Positions 11,081 through 22,260 are shown, counted from the first letter of the stretch. The stretch is DNA of 64,000 nt from Isoetes taiwanensis (GCA_021234155.1 JAJEKV010000014.1:14558494-14622493); one strand, 5' to 3'. The notes: generated by a model from the letters alone, not told the origin. Program-made: numbers and translations.

Positions 11081-11279
11081 TGGTAGATGCTAGGCCTATA
11101 TGGTCTGAAGGTATTTGCACTATTTCAAATGGAGCAACTTCCATTAAACTGGTAAACCAAACTGACCCATACGCTAACATTAGATTCATAGATGTGGATA
11201 TTTTGCGGGAAGAAGAGATAGGAGTTCTGGTTTAGGTCTAGATGTTGATATAAATGCGAAGTTATCAACTTTGCTCATG

Positions 11280-11700
11280 TAGAGTTCCCTGATCCAAAAG
11301 AAAACAAGGCCTACCTTTGGTTTGATGGAGGTATGTCTAAAAAATTAGGGATTGCTTCTTTCTTTGCTATTCGAAGGATGCGAGATCTTAAGTGATGACT
11401 AAGATAGGGAGGATTCATCCTAATATTTCTTCTAATGCTACAGAGAATATAGGGCCCTCATTGCAGGCCTACAAGAAGCAAGGTTCATGAATATTTCCCA
11501 TATTGTTATCTATGGAGACTCACAACTTGTTTGCAAAGCAGTTCTGGGAGAATACCAAACAAAACATCAAGATATGGAGGATCTGAACACACAAGCTCGA
11601 GAATTGCTAACTTTTTTTTTTTTTTGATCATTGGGAAATTTATCATATTCCAAGGTCTAAAAACTTTGAGGCTGATTCTTTGTGCAGGGAAAACACTCTT
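11280..11700 (+). pseudogene. Additional RNase H domain between protease and RT
   Basis: RNase H removes RNA from RNA-DNA hybrids. Visible landmarks in order: AYLWFDGGMSKKLGIAS (first acidic residue, Asp codon 11324-11326), EYRALIAGLQEA near 11446 (catalytic Glu helix), IYGDSQLVCKAVLGEY (third Asp, codon 11517-11519), and HIPRSKNFEADSL at about 11645-11680, the typical last helix with the fourth acidic residue. This wording matches the archaeal/plant-type RNase H rather than the RT-linked one, which is present separately at 12900-13260. A run of about 15 T at 11611-11625 breaks the frame. The position upstream of RT is the unusual point. Confidence 0.75.
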
Positions 11701-11879
11701 AGAGCATCTCTCTGAGGGAGCTATCAAGGAAGATGTCCTAGATGAAGATGAACTCTCTCGGTTTCATCCTATCTTGACCATCAACCTAGCACAAGAGGAA
11801 TCACACCAAGAACTTGAAGTGCACAAAGGAGGTATGTCAGGACTTTGCAAATGGGAGATCTATATGATGAAGATTGCAA

Positions 11880-12860
11880 AGGTAAAATGATTAAGTACTT
11901 TGAAGATTGGGTGGATGTTTTTGCATGGGAATATTCAGAATTGAAAGGGGTTGATAGGAGCATTTGTGAGTTTGAGATAAAAGTTCGTGAAGATACTAAA
12001 CTGTCATGAGAGATTGAGAAGAATTAATTCCTCACTTTTTAGATCTTATCAAGCGAGGAATTATTCAAAATGCAGGAGTCGAGGGTTTGATAGTTGACAT
12101 TGTGAACCCTTCTTGGGTTTCTTGTATTGTTCGATTCTAAAAAGAATGGTTCTCTAAGAATATGTGTGGATTATCGAGATCTAAATAAAGCTCTCATCAA
12201 AGATTGTTACCCTTTGCCTTTTTGGAAGAAATACTTTATGCACGGTGGTGGCAAGTCTATGTACTCATTTTGGATGGTTTCTCTGGTTTTAATCAGATTA
12301 GCATCAAAAAGGAAGATCAGCCAAAGACATCCTTCATTACTCCATGGGGAACTTATGCAATGAAAAGGATGCCTTTTGGCTTAATGAATGCCCCCTGCTA
12401 CATTTAGGAGAGCTATGGATCTTGTCTTTGCAAACATGACTCTGAGCAATTCAGAGTTTATCTTGATGATTTATGCTTAGGTAATTGGTACAAGTGATCA
12501 TATTTTGAGCTAACAAGGATATTTACATTGTGCGGATAAATGGAGTTAATCTAAACCCAAAGAAGTGCATCTTTTGGCATCAAAGGCCAGCTCTTAGGCC
12601 ATGAGGTTTTACGCTAAAGGCCTTCAAGTAGCTGAAGAGAAGATCATAGCTTTAAAAAGCTTCAAACACACGGGACCATTAAAGAAGTCAAAGGGATTTA
12701 TGGGAATGACCTCTTTCTTAAGAGTGTATGTGCCTAATTTCTCTCACCTTATTAGTCCTATCTCTAAGTTGACTAGAGTAGGCCAAGTTAGTAAAAAGAA
12801 AGTAAATATAGGCCTGTTGTTTGGACTGATGAGTGTGAAAAAGCTTTTTTGCAGATCATA
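11880..12860 (+). pseudogene. Reverse transcriptase
   Basis: RT copies element RNA into DNA. The pre-RT segment DVFAWEYSELKGVD is at about 11910-11960. RT blocks follow: [13 protein letters not shown] (about 12155), [15 protein letters not shown] (about 12270), [19 protein letters not shown] (about 12330), and the catalytic YLDD at 12459-12470. The thumb and connection (GFMGMTSFLRVYVPNFS) is at about 12690-12750. Frame changes occur near 12130, 12240, 12400 and 12480, so it is inactive. The sequence is clearly Ty3/gypsy in type. Confidence 0.9.
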
Positions 12861-12899
12861 GAAGCTATTTGCCATTCTACACTTTAAAAACTCGGACCT

Positions 12900-13260
12900 T
12901 TCATTACCATTTAAAGTTTACATCACTATCACTAAAAAGGCTCTGGAGTTGCCATTTTGCAGGATAGACACCCTATTGGTTTTGCAAGCAAACAATGGTC
13001 TCAAACTGAAGAGAAGTATGCTAAGATAGAAAGGAGTGCTGTTTGCTCTCATCTTTTTGATCGAGAGCGGGGTCATCTTTTACAAAAATCCCAAGCCACT
13101 ATCTACATGCGTGAGAACCCCATGCCCTTTTTGTATGGTAAGAAATTAGAAAAACCTAAGCTTCATAGGTGGGCTTGTAGGCTTCAATCTTATGATTTAA
13201 AGGTAAAGGTTATTCATGTATTGAACAACCCGAAGTTTATACTTGCACTGCGCCTACTTT
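12900..13260 (+). pseudogene. RT-linked (gypsy) RNase H
   Basis: Directly follows RT, as in all Ty3/gypsy elements. Landmarks are GVAILQD, HPIGFASKQWSQTEEKYAKIE and WACRLQSYDLKVKVIHV. It is diverged in the middle (RERGHLLQKSQATIYMREN). This is the second RNase H of the element. Confidence 0.8.
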
Positions 13261-13299
13261 GAACATGAGGAGTTGATACAAGAAGAAGAAATGACTAAC

Positions 13300-14620
13300 C
13301 TTGTTGTAAATGAGCAGGACTTGTCAACTATACCAGCTCAAGGTTGGCAACAACCTATTAGGAGGTTCCTTGATATCGGGGAGATACCTTCTGAATTTTC
13401 AAAAAGCCAAGCTTACAAGTTTAAGTTAAAATGTTTGACTTACTCTTTGGTTGGTGACATCTTGTGCAAGGTAAATAGAGATGGTGTACTCTTAAGATGT
13501 GTTGATGAAGATGAAGCGCCACGGTACTTCTTTGAAAATCACAAAGGTGTTTGTGGTGGTCATTTTGCGTGAACACAACCGCCAAGAAAATATTGAGGTG
13601 CGGTTATTTCCGGCCTCATTTATTTAAAGATTGTTATGATATTATAAGGACTTGTCATCAATGCGGATTTTTGGCAAAAGAATCTTGCATCCTGCTCCTC
13701 TTCTGAGGAATTGTCTCCCTGGTCCATTTCAAGTTTGGGGATTGGACTATGTTGGCCCTATCAATCCCCATCCTCGACCAAACATGAATACATTGTTGTG
13801 GCTACTGGTCATTCACTAAGTGGTCGGCAAGCGGCACCTTTAAGGAAAGCAAATGCCCATACTCTTTGCTAGATTTTTGCATGAGAATATTTGCTCTAGG
13901 TTTGGCATTCCTTTTTAAAATTTTGACTGATAGAGGCTCTACTTTTATTAATGAAGTTATTAATTTCCTTGTTTCAAGCCTCAAGATCAAGCATGTGAAA
14001 AGCTCAGCCCTATTATCCTCAAAGGAAATGGCCAAGCTGAGTCTACTAACAAAGTGCTTAAGGGTATTTTGCAAAAACAGTTTGCCAAAACCAAAGGGAT
14101 TGGCACTTGAAATTATATGATGCTCTTTGGGCTCATAGAATTACTTCTAAAAAGCAGACTACTAATGCCTCACCCTTGGTTTAGTATATGGAGTAGAGGC
14201 GGTTGTTCGATCGAGTTAGAGATACCTTCTTTAAGGATGGCACTCAAGCTTGAGTTGGAGTTTTACGAAGCCTTGAAGCACAGGTATGAAGTTCTGTTAA
14301 AATTAGATGAAGAAAGGTTTGTTGCGAGAGAATTACAACTTCTTTGAAGAAGGCTAAGAGTGCGGCTGACTTTCAAAGGCTGCTCACAAACTACAAGACA
14401 AGTTTGCACCTATGGAATTAGTTTTAAAGTGGAATCTTTGCAGGTGAAGGAAAGCTTTCAAAGTTTGAAAATCCACAGGAAGGCCCCTATCAGATTTTAG
14501 GAGATCTTTGGTTGCTCATCTTATAGGTTGGCGAGATCTTGACAGGATTAGAGCTGCCAAATCCCATTAATATTCAACACCTTAAAAGATATTGGCCTCA
14601 GCATGCCTGCTTGAGCCTCT
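13300..14620 (+). pseudogene. Integrase
   Basis: The N-terminal zinc-binding HHCC domain spans about 13530-13670 (GVCGGHFA, then RTCHQCGFL). The catalytic core has Asp in VWGLDYVGP (codon 13745-13747), Asp in LTDRGSTFINE (codon 13929-13931) and Glu in the frameshifted GNGQAEST (codon 14039-14041). The C-terminal part continues through a GPYQI-like GPY/F segment at about 14480 and ends near 14616 with HLKRYWPQHA. No chromodomain was seen. Frameshifts are present near 13570, 13800, 14030 and 14350. Confidence 0.85.
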
Positions 14621-14624
14621 TCAC

Positions 14625-15225
14625 CTCTATATAAGCATTTGTTCTAGCTTAGAATAGGTTAGTTTATAATTTCAAAGTTGAAGTTTTAATATTTCTTTTG
14701 ATTAAGCATATTTCCTTTGAGGTTTAATATTGTGTTTTCTGTTTAGCTGCAGGAATGTGACCACAAGGGATGAAGACTTTGATTATTACCTATTAATGGG
14801 CTCTATGTTGTCATGACAGGACCATTTGTTAAAACATTTCATCTGTCTTCTAAACTGGCCTAGTCTTCATAAAGACCTTGCTTCTCCATTGGAGTTCTAG
14901 AGTGCTATCCATATATAATTTTCCACATCTTGCTTGGCACTCATGCTAACCTTGATTTACTGTCATATGCAGGTTCATTCTTTTCTCCTCCATTTTCATC
15001 TGCCTATAAGTTGCCCTACATTCCATTTCAACCTTCTATCCTTTTATTTTCATTCCCTACAATGCTCTGCACCACATTTCCACCATAGCAGAGTTCATCT
15101 CACGCTCATACCACTCATTTCATTACTCTACATCATTCGTCATCACACTTTTGATTTGAAGATCCTCAGTCTAAGCTTACATCTGTTAGGCTGAGGGGAC
15201 CAGCCTATTCTTTCCTTTGAGGAGA
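14625..15225 (+). other. Untranslated 3' region and polypurine tract of the LTR element
   Basis: No coding capacity between the pol end and the 3' LTR. The purine run GAGGAGA at 15219-15225 directly abuts the 3' LTR and is the best polypurine tract for plus-strand priming; a second run, GGCTGAGGGGA, lies at 15189-15199. An 86-codon open frame at 14934-15194 is T/C-rich with no domain. Confidence 0.6.
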
Positions 15226-17663
15226 TGTTGCCCATTTCTGGCAACATGGACTAGCATCTATTATCAAAAACTTTTGTTTCATCCATATTTCCTCTAAGGA
15301 AAAGTTTCAAGCTATTGTGATCCCATTAGAGTTTGGAAGACATTTGACCAAGTTTGGAAGGCATTGGGGATCTCCTTTTATAGCCTAATCTTTTCCTTGA
15401 GGTAAAATACCTTTAGACACATTCCCATTTGTTTAACATTTTCCTTTGATTTGAAGACCAGGCAAAGGCTATAGCAGGACTATCAAAGAAGCACAAGTTG
15501 TTTTACCAAAGCTCAACCTTATGAAGCTTGCTTGAGTTTCATTAGTAGTTTGAAGTCACACACATAAGGATGCCATCTTGGAAGTGAAATGTGCTCTTAT
15601 TCTAGCCTTGAAGTTTGGAAGACCCTTATAGAAGTTTGGAAGACCCTTAGCTTTGAGCAAATGTATCTTCACTATGAGGTATGATTTGAGCATTAGAGAC
15701 AATCTGAGATGAAATCAAGTGCTCTGAGAGGTACCCATCTTGTCTTCATTCCATATCCACCTTTTTATGTCCTATGAACCTTTTATAACCTTTCTTTCAC
15801 CATTTTTTTCCACTTTTGAGACCTTTTCCCATCATTTCACTACCCATTTTCTTATTGATCCTACCCTCAATTGAGAATTGCCCCTAATGATCTTGAAAAA
15901 CTTCAAAGGCAAGAAAACTCTTTTCTCATTCTCATTTCATCTTCCTAAACCCTAGTATAGCCTATTTACACCCTTTTTCCCATCTTTTCCCATGACTTTT
16001 TCACCATCCCTATGTTGCAATATTCATTGACCATGGGTCAAAATGGACAAAAATTCAAATATTTCGGTTTGACTGAAACCTTCTAGATGGAAAGCTTGGC
16101 AAAAAAGAGCTAACATAGCCTTTTTAAATTTGAAAAAAACCCTTGGGAAGGCCTTCAAAATTGGATTCTTGGGATGCGTGCCAAAAAAAAAAAAAACCTA
16201 TTCTAGCCTATCTACCCTATCTAATTACGCATAGTTCCGGTCACCCCAATTTTTCCCGTGGCGGCGTGGCGTGGGGGGGGGGTTTCAGGCTGGATGTCCC
16301 CTCTGCGTGCACGCCACGGTTAATAGTTGAGTCAGCACTTTTCCTTATATACACGAGCCTCGGAACCACTCAGGCACTGTGGGATATATCATCCTTAAGA
16401 ATTTTCGATGAACCCTAAGAAATAGGGAAACACCGCTAAATCCGGCAATTTGCCTAAATTTGATTGAATCCCAATTTTCCCCGAGATCAACTCTGAACCT
16501 TTTTTAGAGACCTTGGGGACCCTCTGTGGCACTTGATCCGTGAGAAATTGCTCAAATTTGGCCTAAAATCACTCGGCCGAGCTAGCTTTGTGAGAAAAAC
16601 AGTTCTTAAACCAGCATTCCAGATCAAATCGACACGTCCCCTCAGAGATAGACCTCTGTGATCTTGGCGCATTTTGATATTCTGATATTATCTTGCTCTG
16701 CTCTATTCAAAATTTGCTCTGCTCTGCTCGTGATTGAAAGATCTGCCCCAGTGTGACTTGTTCGACAGCTGAGGCACTTCAACTACAACTCAAAAAGTCA
16801 TTTCATTCGGCTTCATTAGTAGTTCTGAGATTCACTAAAGGCTCAGACAGACCTGGATTTTTTCAAACACTGTTATATGTTTGAATTTGGTAATGCCTTG
16901 CTAACACTATCAAATTTCTTGTGTTACATTTCTATAATGCATAGTCTTTGCCTGGAAAGTTGTTGTTACCATTGTATATTCATCTTTTTGTAATCGCATT
17001 GTGCTTTTTAAAGTTAAAAACTAAAAACAAAACCCAAAATATTTATTCCAAGCTTTATTCTTTTCAGATAGTTGCATTTCATCTTCATAAAAACCTTAGA
17101 GACCTACACATTCAAAGAAAACACATAAAAAGACCTTTTTTCCTAACTGTCACAGAGTTTGCTCTTTTCCTGAGGCCTCGGCTACTTACAGAGAAAACCA
17201 AAACTCTTTTTTGCTATTTAAACCCTATGCACATGATCTAGGGGTTATTTTGAAGTTGCCTGCACAGATCCCAACTCAAGATTCCTTATCAAACTCCATC
17301 TGCAAATTTTGGCTCTCTGTTTGGCACTGGCCAACTTTTTGACCCGATTTTGACCTACATTTTCTCAACCTTCCCCTATTCAAATCAAGTCAAATCTCCA
17401 CCCCCAGTTTCCTTTGCTCGTTGATCATCTATACCACCAATCACATCTTAAAAATCTCACAAGGTGTGTCTGCAAGGCCATTTTTTGCTCTGACAGTTTT
17501 TTCAGTTTCAGGGACTTTAGTGATTTTGAAAAAACCAATATTCCAAAATGACTTTTCTCACTTCATATGTCAAGGATTGATCACCCTAAGTGATCTGGAG
17601 GTCCTAACCATTTTGTTTGAGCTTCCTTGAGGTTAGACTAAAATTCCAGGTTTTAGGCTAACA
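15226..17663 (+). repeat. 3' LTR
   Basis: A 2438-bp direct copy of 6771-9217 with the same TG start, CA end and terminal palindrome. It differs from the 5' LTR by scattered single-base indels and by a diverged GC-rich block near 16250-16320. Confidence 0.95.
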
Positions 17664-17668
17664 GGGTT
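17664..17668. repeat. Target-site duplication, right copy (GGGTT)
   Basis: Exact copy of the five bases at 6766-6770. Confidence 0.9.
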
Positions 17669-18284
17669 ATTAGTCCCTCCTTGTGTCTGATACTTAGGTA
17701 CTTTCTTGGTCTCATCTAGAGGGAGGGATGGTGTTCTTAGGGTTGTGCCATTCGAGATTATTTAAGCTCTACGATAGATGTGTTTTTTCACATGGTGGGG
17801 GTATTAGTCCCTCCTTGTGTTTGATACTTAGGTACCTTCTTCTTTCTTTTATAGCATAATGTCCAACATTATTGGTTGTGGCATATAGCTAAGGGGCATG
17901 CCCCAAGGCTAGACGGTCAAGGGTTCCTACCCTTTGTCACGTATTTCACACTTGATGGAGGTACGAGTCCCCCCATGTTAGTGGTCATGTTCTTACTATA
18001 GGTATGTTTCGACTCAAACTTCGACTTGATTAAGGAGGGGAGAGCCATTTGTGTCCTCTTTTTTTGGGGACCCTTGTATGATATTATGTATTTTCCATGG
18101 TGCATGTATGACTCCCCCCATTGTGTGCTTAGCTATATCCTATTTTATTATTATTTATCATGGTACCCGGCCTTATTGGTTGCGGTGTATAGCTAAGGGG
18201 CATGCTTTATTAAGGCTAGTTTGCGATGCAAGCTTGGTATAGTTACGAGTTCTCTCATGTTTACAACTTGGTATGGGGATGAGT
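17669..18284 (+). repeat. Tandem repeat flanking the LTR element and repeated tRNA-like blocks
   Basis: 17709-17835 is the second unit of the 130-bp repeat split by the LTR element (shared words GGGAGGGATGGTG, CATTCGAGATTATTTAAG, GTCCCTCCTTGTGT). Beyond it the block ATTGGTTG(T/C)GG, TATAGCTAAGGGGCATGC occurs twice (about 17870 and 18172). The first copy is followed by GGGTTCCTACCC, resembling A and B boxes of a tRNA-type promoter in a decayed state. No gene is present; the 60-73-codon frames here have no support. Confidence 0.45.
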
Positions 18285-18289
18285 TTCCT

Positions 18290-18590
18290 CATGTTGGAGC
18301 CAAGGTCGCTCCAACATGCCAACGGGGCTCAAACATGCCACCTAGGCTCCAACATGACAAGATGGCTCAAACATGTCAAGGTGGCTCAAACATGCCACGT
18401 GGGCTCCAACATGCCAAGGTGGCTCAAACATACCACGTGGGCTCCAAGATGCCATGTGGGCTCCAACATGCCAAGGTGGCTCAAACATGCCACATGAGCT
18501 CTAACATGCCACCTAGGCTCCAACATGCCAAGGTGGCTCAAGCATGCCACCTAGGCTCAAGCATGCCATCTAGGCACTCCAAATGGTGAC
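18290..18590. repeat. Minisatellite, left arm (19-bp unit, CAACATGCC orientation)
   Basis: About 15 units alternating CAACATGCCACCTAGGCTC- and AAACATGCCAAGGTGGCTC-type monomers. This is the reverse complement of the array at 19930-21885. Open frames across it are a by-product of the repeat and not genes. Confidence 0.85.
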
Positions 18591-18935
18591 GTGGCATGCC
18601 AAGTAAGCAAGGCCAAGTTTTGACTAGGCCAAAAATGAAAAGATGTCCATCTTTGGTCTTTTCATTGGGCGATGTTGGCAAATTTTGGGTGACATGGCTA
18701 GATGATGGTGACATAGACATGATGACTAGGACTTTATGCAAGGAATATGATAACCTTTGGAATTTTTGGTAGAGGAGTTTGGCAATGGATAGAATAGAGG
18801 GATCTTGCGCTGACACCCTTCCCCAAATCGAACCAGGCCAGAACTTTGTGCGGCTTCCTCTCGGAGCTCAATTTCTCTATCCGACTGTTGAATCCACCGT
18901 TCAAGTAACCTGCTTCGAGCAGGTTCAAAAAAATC

Positions 18936-19489
18936 CAAGATCCGTCCGGAGAAACTTATCAAGCCGTGAAGCGTCCTGCTCAACCATGTAGAAACCCAAG
19001 TGTTTTGTCGTTCGAGCAGTACAAAGGCTCCGAAATGGAGATTCGACTTCGCCATGTCATCCGGAATAGTGACATTACCCTAGGGGCCAAGTTATATGGT
19101 CATTTTTTGCAACGAAAGAAACATGAACCCTCTACATGACAATATTCTGCAGCCATCTCTTACGCCAATTGACTAGGAACGTATTGGACATGAGCTACTT
19201 TGGCGCTTCTTGGAGAAAGGGTGGTCTTCTGCCCACAAACCTTGGTCCCGAGGGTAATCTCGATGTTTTGAGTCCATTGGCAGGGTCAGTTTACAATTTC
19301 GGAGTGGGAGAGTTGTCTGTCCGTGGCCAAGGGCCTTTGGGAGAAAACCTTTGGGATGAACTGCTTTTGAAAGGTTTTAAGGGTCCATCTTCTGGCATCA
19401 ACACCCTCCCTCTACGTGATGACATTGTGCAAGATCCTGGTCGAATCTGATTAGGATATGGTCTCCAGAAACCCCATTGTGTTGCTTTG
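18936..19489 (+). other. Central segment of the foldback element, unidentified
   Basis: A 104-codon frame at 19136-19450 is the longest here, with GASWRKGGLLPTNLGPEGN and GPLGENLWDELLLKG segments. It has no domain I can name. It could be captured host sequence, as foldback and Mutator-like elements often carry such fragments, or chance. Confidence 0.3.
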
Positions 19490-19929
19490 AATGGTGGATT
19501 CAATAGTCGGATAGGAAACCGAAGCCCGGGAGGCGGGGCATTGGCATTTGCCTTCCGGGAGGATCGTTGGCGAGGAAAGGCTACCTCTCGCAACCTTTTT
19601 GAGGTCCGTCTCACGGGGTCGACCTCTCCCCTCCAGTGAGTGAGGGAATTTGGGCAAAGTCCTGGCCTGGTTCGATTTGGGGAAGGGTGTCAGCGTTTAA
19701 GTTCTTCAAGATCCCTCTATTCTATCCCTTGCCAAACTCCTCTACCAAAATTTTTAAAGGTTATCATATTTCTTGCATAAAGTCCTAGTCATCATGTCCA
19801 CATCACCACCATCTAGCCATGTCAACAAAATTTGCCAACATCACCCAATGAAATGACCAAAGATGGACATCTTTTCATTTTTGGCCTAGTCAAAACTTGG
19901 CCTTGCTTAGTTGGCATGCCATGTCACCG

Positions 19930-21885
19930 CTTGGAGTGCCTAGGTGGCATATTGGTGCCTAGGTGGCATGCCTGAGCCACCTTGGCATGTTGGAGCCTTG
20001 GTGGCATGTTGGAGCCCACATGGCATGTTTCAACCACCACGGCATGTTTGAGCCTAGGTGGCATATTTGAGCCATCTTGGCGTGTTGGAGCCCGGAGGGC
20101 ATGTTTGAGCCACCTTGGCATGTTTGAGCCACCTTAGCATGTTTGACATGGGTGGCATGTTTGAGCCACCCTCGCATGTTGAAGCCTAAAGTGGCATGTT
20201 GGAGCCGGTGGCATGTTGGAGCCCCGTGGCATGTTTGAGCCACCTTGGCATGTTGGAGTCCATGTGGCATGTTTGAGCCACCTTGGCATGTTTGAGCCTA
20301 GGTGGCATGTTTGAGCCATCTTGGCATGTTTAAGCGTAGGTGGATATTGGAGCCTAGGTGGCATGTTTGAGCTATGGCATGTTGGAGCGAGGTGGCATTT
20401 TGGAGCCCGTGACATGTTTGAGCCACCTTGACATGTTTGAGGCTAGGTGGATGTTGGAGCCTAGGTGGCATGTTTGAGCCACCCTGGGTGGCATGTTGGA
20501 GTCCATGTGGCATGTTTGAGCCACCTTGGCATGTTTGAGCCTAGTTGACATGTTGGGCTGCATGGCATGTTTGAGGCACCTTGGCATGTTTGAGCCTAGG
20601 TGGATGTTGGAGCCAAGTGGCATGTTTGAGCCTCGTGGCATGTTTGAGCCACCTTGGCATGTTTGTAGCCTAGGTGGCACGTTGGAGCCTAGGTGGCATG
20701 TTGGAGCCACCTTGGCATATTGGAGCCTAGGTGGCATGTTAGAGCCTGCATGGCATGTTTGAGCCACCTTGGCATGTTGGAGCCAGCGTGGCATGTTTGA
20801 GCCACCTTGGCATGTTTGAGCCTAGGTGGCATGTTGGAGCCCACGTGGCATCTTTGAGCCACCTTGGCATGTTTGAGCCTAGGTGGCATGTTGGAGCCCG
20901 TGTGGCATGTTTGAGCCATCTTGGCATGTTTGAGCCTAGGCGGCATGTTTAAGCCACCATGGCATGTTGGAGCCCATGTGGCATGTTTGAGCCACCTTGG
21001 CATGTTGGAGCCAAGGTGGCATCGTGGAAGCGGCGATGGCATGTTTGAGCCTAGGTGGCATGTTCAAACCCGCGTGGCATGTTTGAGCCACCTTGGCATG
21101 TTGGAACCTAGGTGGAATGTTGGAGCCTGCGTGGCATGTTTGATCCACCTTGGCATGTTTGAGCCTAGGTGGCATGTTTGAGCCACCTTGGCATGATGGA
21201 GCCCTAGGTGGCATGTTGGAGCCCTACATTGGCATGTTTGAGCCCGCCTTAGCATGTTAGAGCCTGCTGGCATGTTTGAGCCACCTTGGCATGTTTGATT
21301 GGGTGGCATGTTTGAGCCCAGGTGGCATGTTTGAGCCATCTTGGCATGTTGGAGACTAGGTGGCACGTTGGAGCCTAGGTGGCATGTTGGAGTCTAGGTG
21401 GCATGTTGGAGCCCACATGGCATATGTTGAAGCCTAGGTGGCATGTTTGACCACCTTGGCATGTTTGTACCCTAGGTGGCATGTTGGAGCCACCTTGGCA
21501 TGTTGGAGCCTAGGTGGCATGTTGGAGCCACCTTGGCATGTTGGATCTCGCATGGCATGTTTGATCCACCTTGGCATGTTTGGGCTTAGGTGGCATGTTG
21601 GAGCTCGTATGGCATGTTTGAGTCACCTTGGCATGTTGGAGCCTAGGTGGCATGTTTGAGCCAAGTGGCATGTCGGAACCCTAGGTGCCATGTTGGAGAA
21701 ACCTTGGCATGTTTGAGCCACCTTGGCATGTGCCGGAGCCTAGGTGTCATGTTTGAGCCACCTTGGCCGAGACCTAGGTGGCATGTTTGAACCACCTTGG
21801 CATATTGAAGCCTAGTTGCCATGTTGGAACACCTTGGCATGTCCGAGCCACCTTGCATGTTGGAGCCTAGGTAGCATGTTTGAAG
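19930..21885. repeat. Minisatellite, right arm (19-bp unit, two alternating monomers)
   Basis: About 100 copies of a 19-bp monomer over 1.95 kb. Two forms, TTGGAGCCTAGGTGGCATG and TTTGAGCCACCTTGGCATG, commonly alternate to give a 38-bp higher-order unit. Because 19 is not a multiple of three, the frame rotates every unit and repeats every 57 bases, which produces repetitive open frames of 60-140 codons on both strands. Units are variably mutated with some short forms. Confidence 0.95.
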
Positions 21886-22260
21886 TCAAATGCTAGTGAA
21901 GTGTGTCAAGCATATATAACTCTTGTATGCTGCCATTTTGTGGCGATAATGGCATAATGGACAATTTGGTCATACACGGTTCTTAGAAAACCTTAAAAAA
22001 CCACACCTCAAAAAAAACACTACCTTAAAAAACAACACCAAAAAAAAAAAATCCCTCAAAAAACCATCCGCCTGTGAAAACAACACATCCTTAAATAAGA
22101 GACTACACCTCCTTAAGAAACCACCCATTCTTTAAAAAAAAAACTACATATCCTTAAGAAAAACTACAAAGATATCCTTGGAAAACCACACCCCATATAA
22201 TCACATTATAGGGTTTTTCAAATCTTCAAAAAAAAAACAACTTCGTATTTTGTTTTTCTT
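21886..22260 (+). repeat. A-rich low-complexity repeat (CCTTAAAAAACCACACC type)
   Basis: After a short AT-rich spacer, 21985-22200 is a decayed tandem of roughly 25-30-base units of the form CCTTAAGAAACCACAC with A runs. No gene. Similar in composition to 2823-3330. Confidence 0.55.

Larger units (their letters stand above)
6771..17663 (+). mobile_element. Full-length Ty3/gypsy LTR retrotransposon with an extra RNase H upstream of RT
   Basis: A 10.9-kb element bounded by two nearly identical direct repeats (6771-9217 and 15226-17663) with TG and CA ends and a GGGTT duplication on both sides. Plus-strand internal order: gag (9333-10170), zinc knuckles (10201-10330), protease (10750-11080), an extra RNase H (11280-11700), RT (12040-12860), the usual RNase H (12900-13260), integrase (13520-14620). 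Zinc-binding gag, retropepsin, YLDD RT and DDE integrase define Ty3/gypsy. The second RNase H recalls the Tat lineage, but there it is usually described after the RT-linked RNase H. Many frameshifts break the polyprotein although the LTRs remain very alike. It sits inside a 130-bp tandem repeat. Confidence 0.95.
18285..21885. mobile_element. Large foldback (inverted-repeat) element with minisatellite arms
   Basis: The left arm (about 18285-18935) and right arm (about 19490-21885) are inverted copies. Inner parts match as reverse complements over several hundred bases: CAATGGATAGAATAGAGGGATC at 18783 pairs with the complement near 19710-19730, AAATCGAACCAGGCCAG at 18826 with 19660-19680, and TATCCGACTGTTGAATCC at 18878 with 19495-19515. 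The outer parts are 19-bp minisatellites in opposite orientation, about 0.3 kb on the left and 2.0 kb on the right. The 0.55-kb centre (18936-19489) encodes nothing recognised. Foldback elements with long inverted arms of short subrepeats are a known DNA-transposon type; the mobilising transposase is unknown. Outer ends and target duplication could not be fixed. Confidence 0.65.

Noticed and set aside
14934-15194. Envelope-like gene between pol and the 3' LTR
   Set aside because: Only one 86-codon T/C-rich frame exists, with no signal peptide, glycosylation pattern or transmembrane pair that stands out from composition.
19930-21885. Many 60-140-codon open frames with repeated MPRWLKHAT- or WHVGA-like peptides
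   Set aside because: They arise because the 19-bp minisatellite lacks stops and rotates frame; they occur on both strands with no start context or domain.
18285-21885. CRISPR-like regular repeats
   Set aside because: Units are contiguous without unique spacers, and this is plant nuclear DNA. It is a minisatellite.
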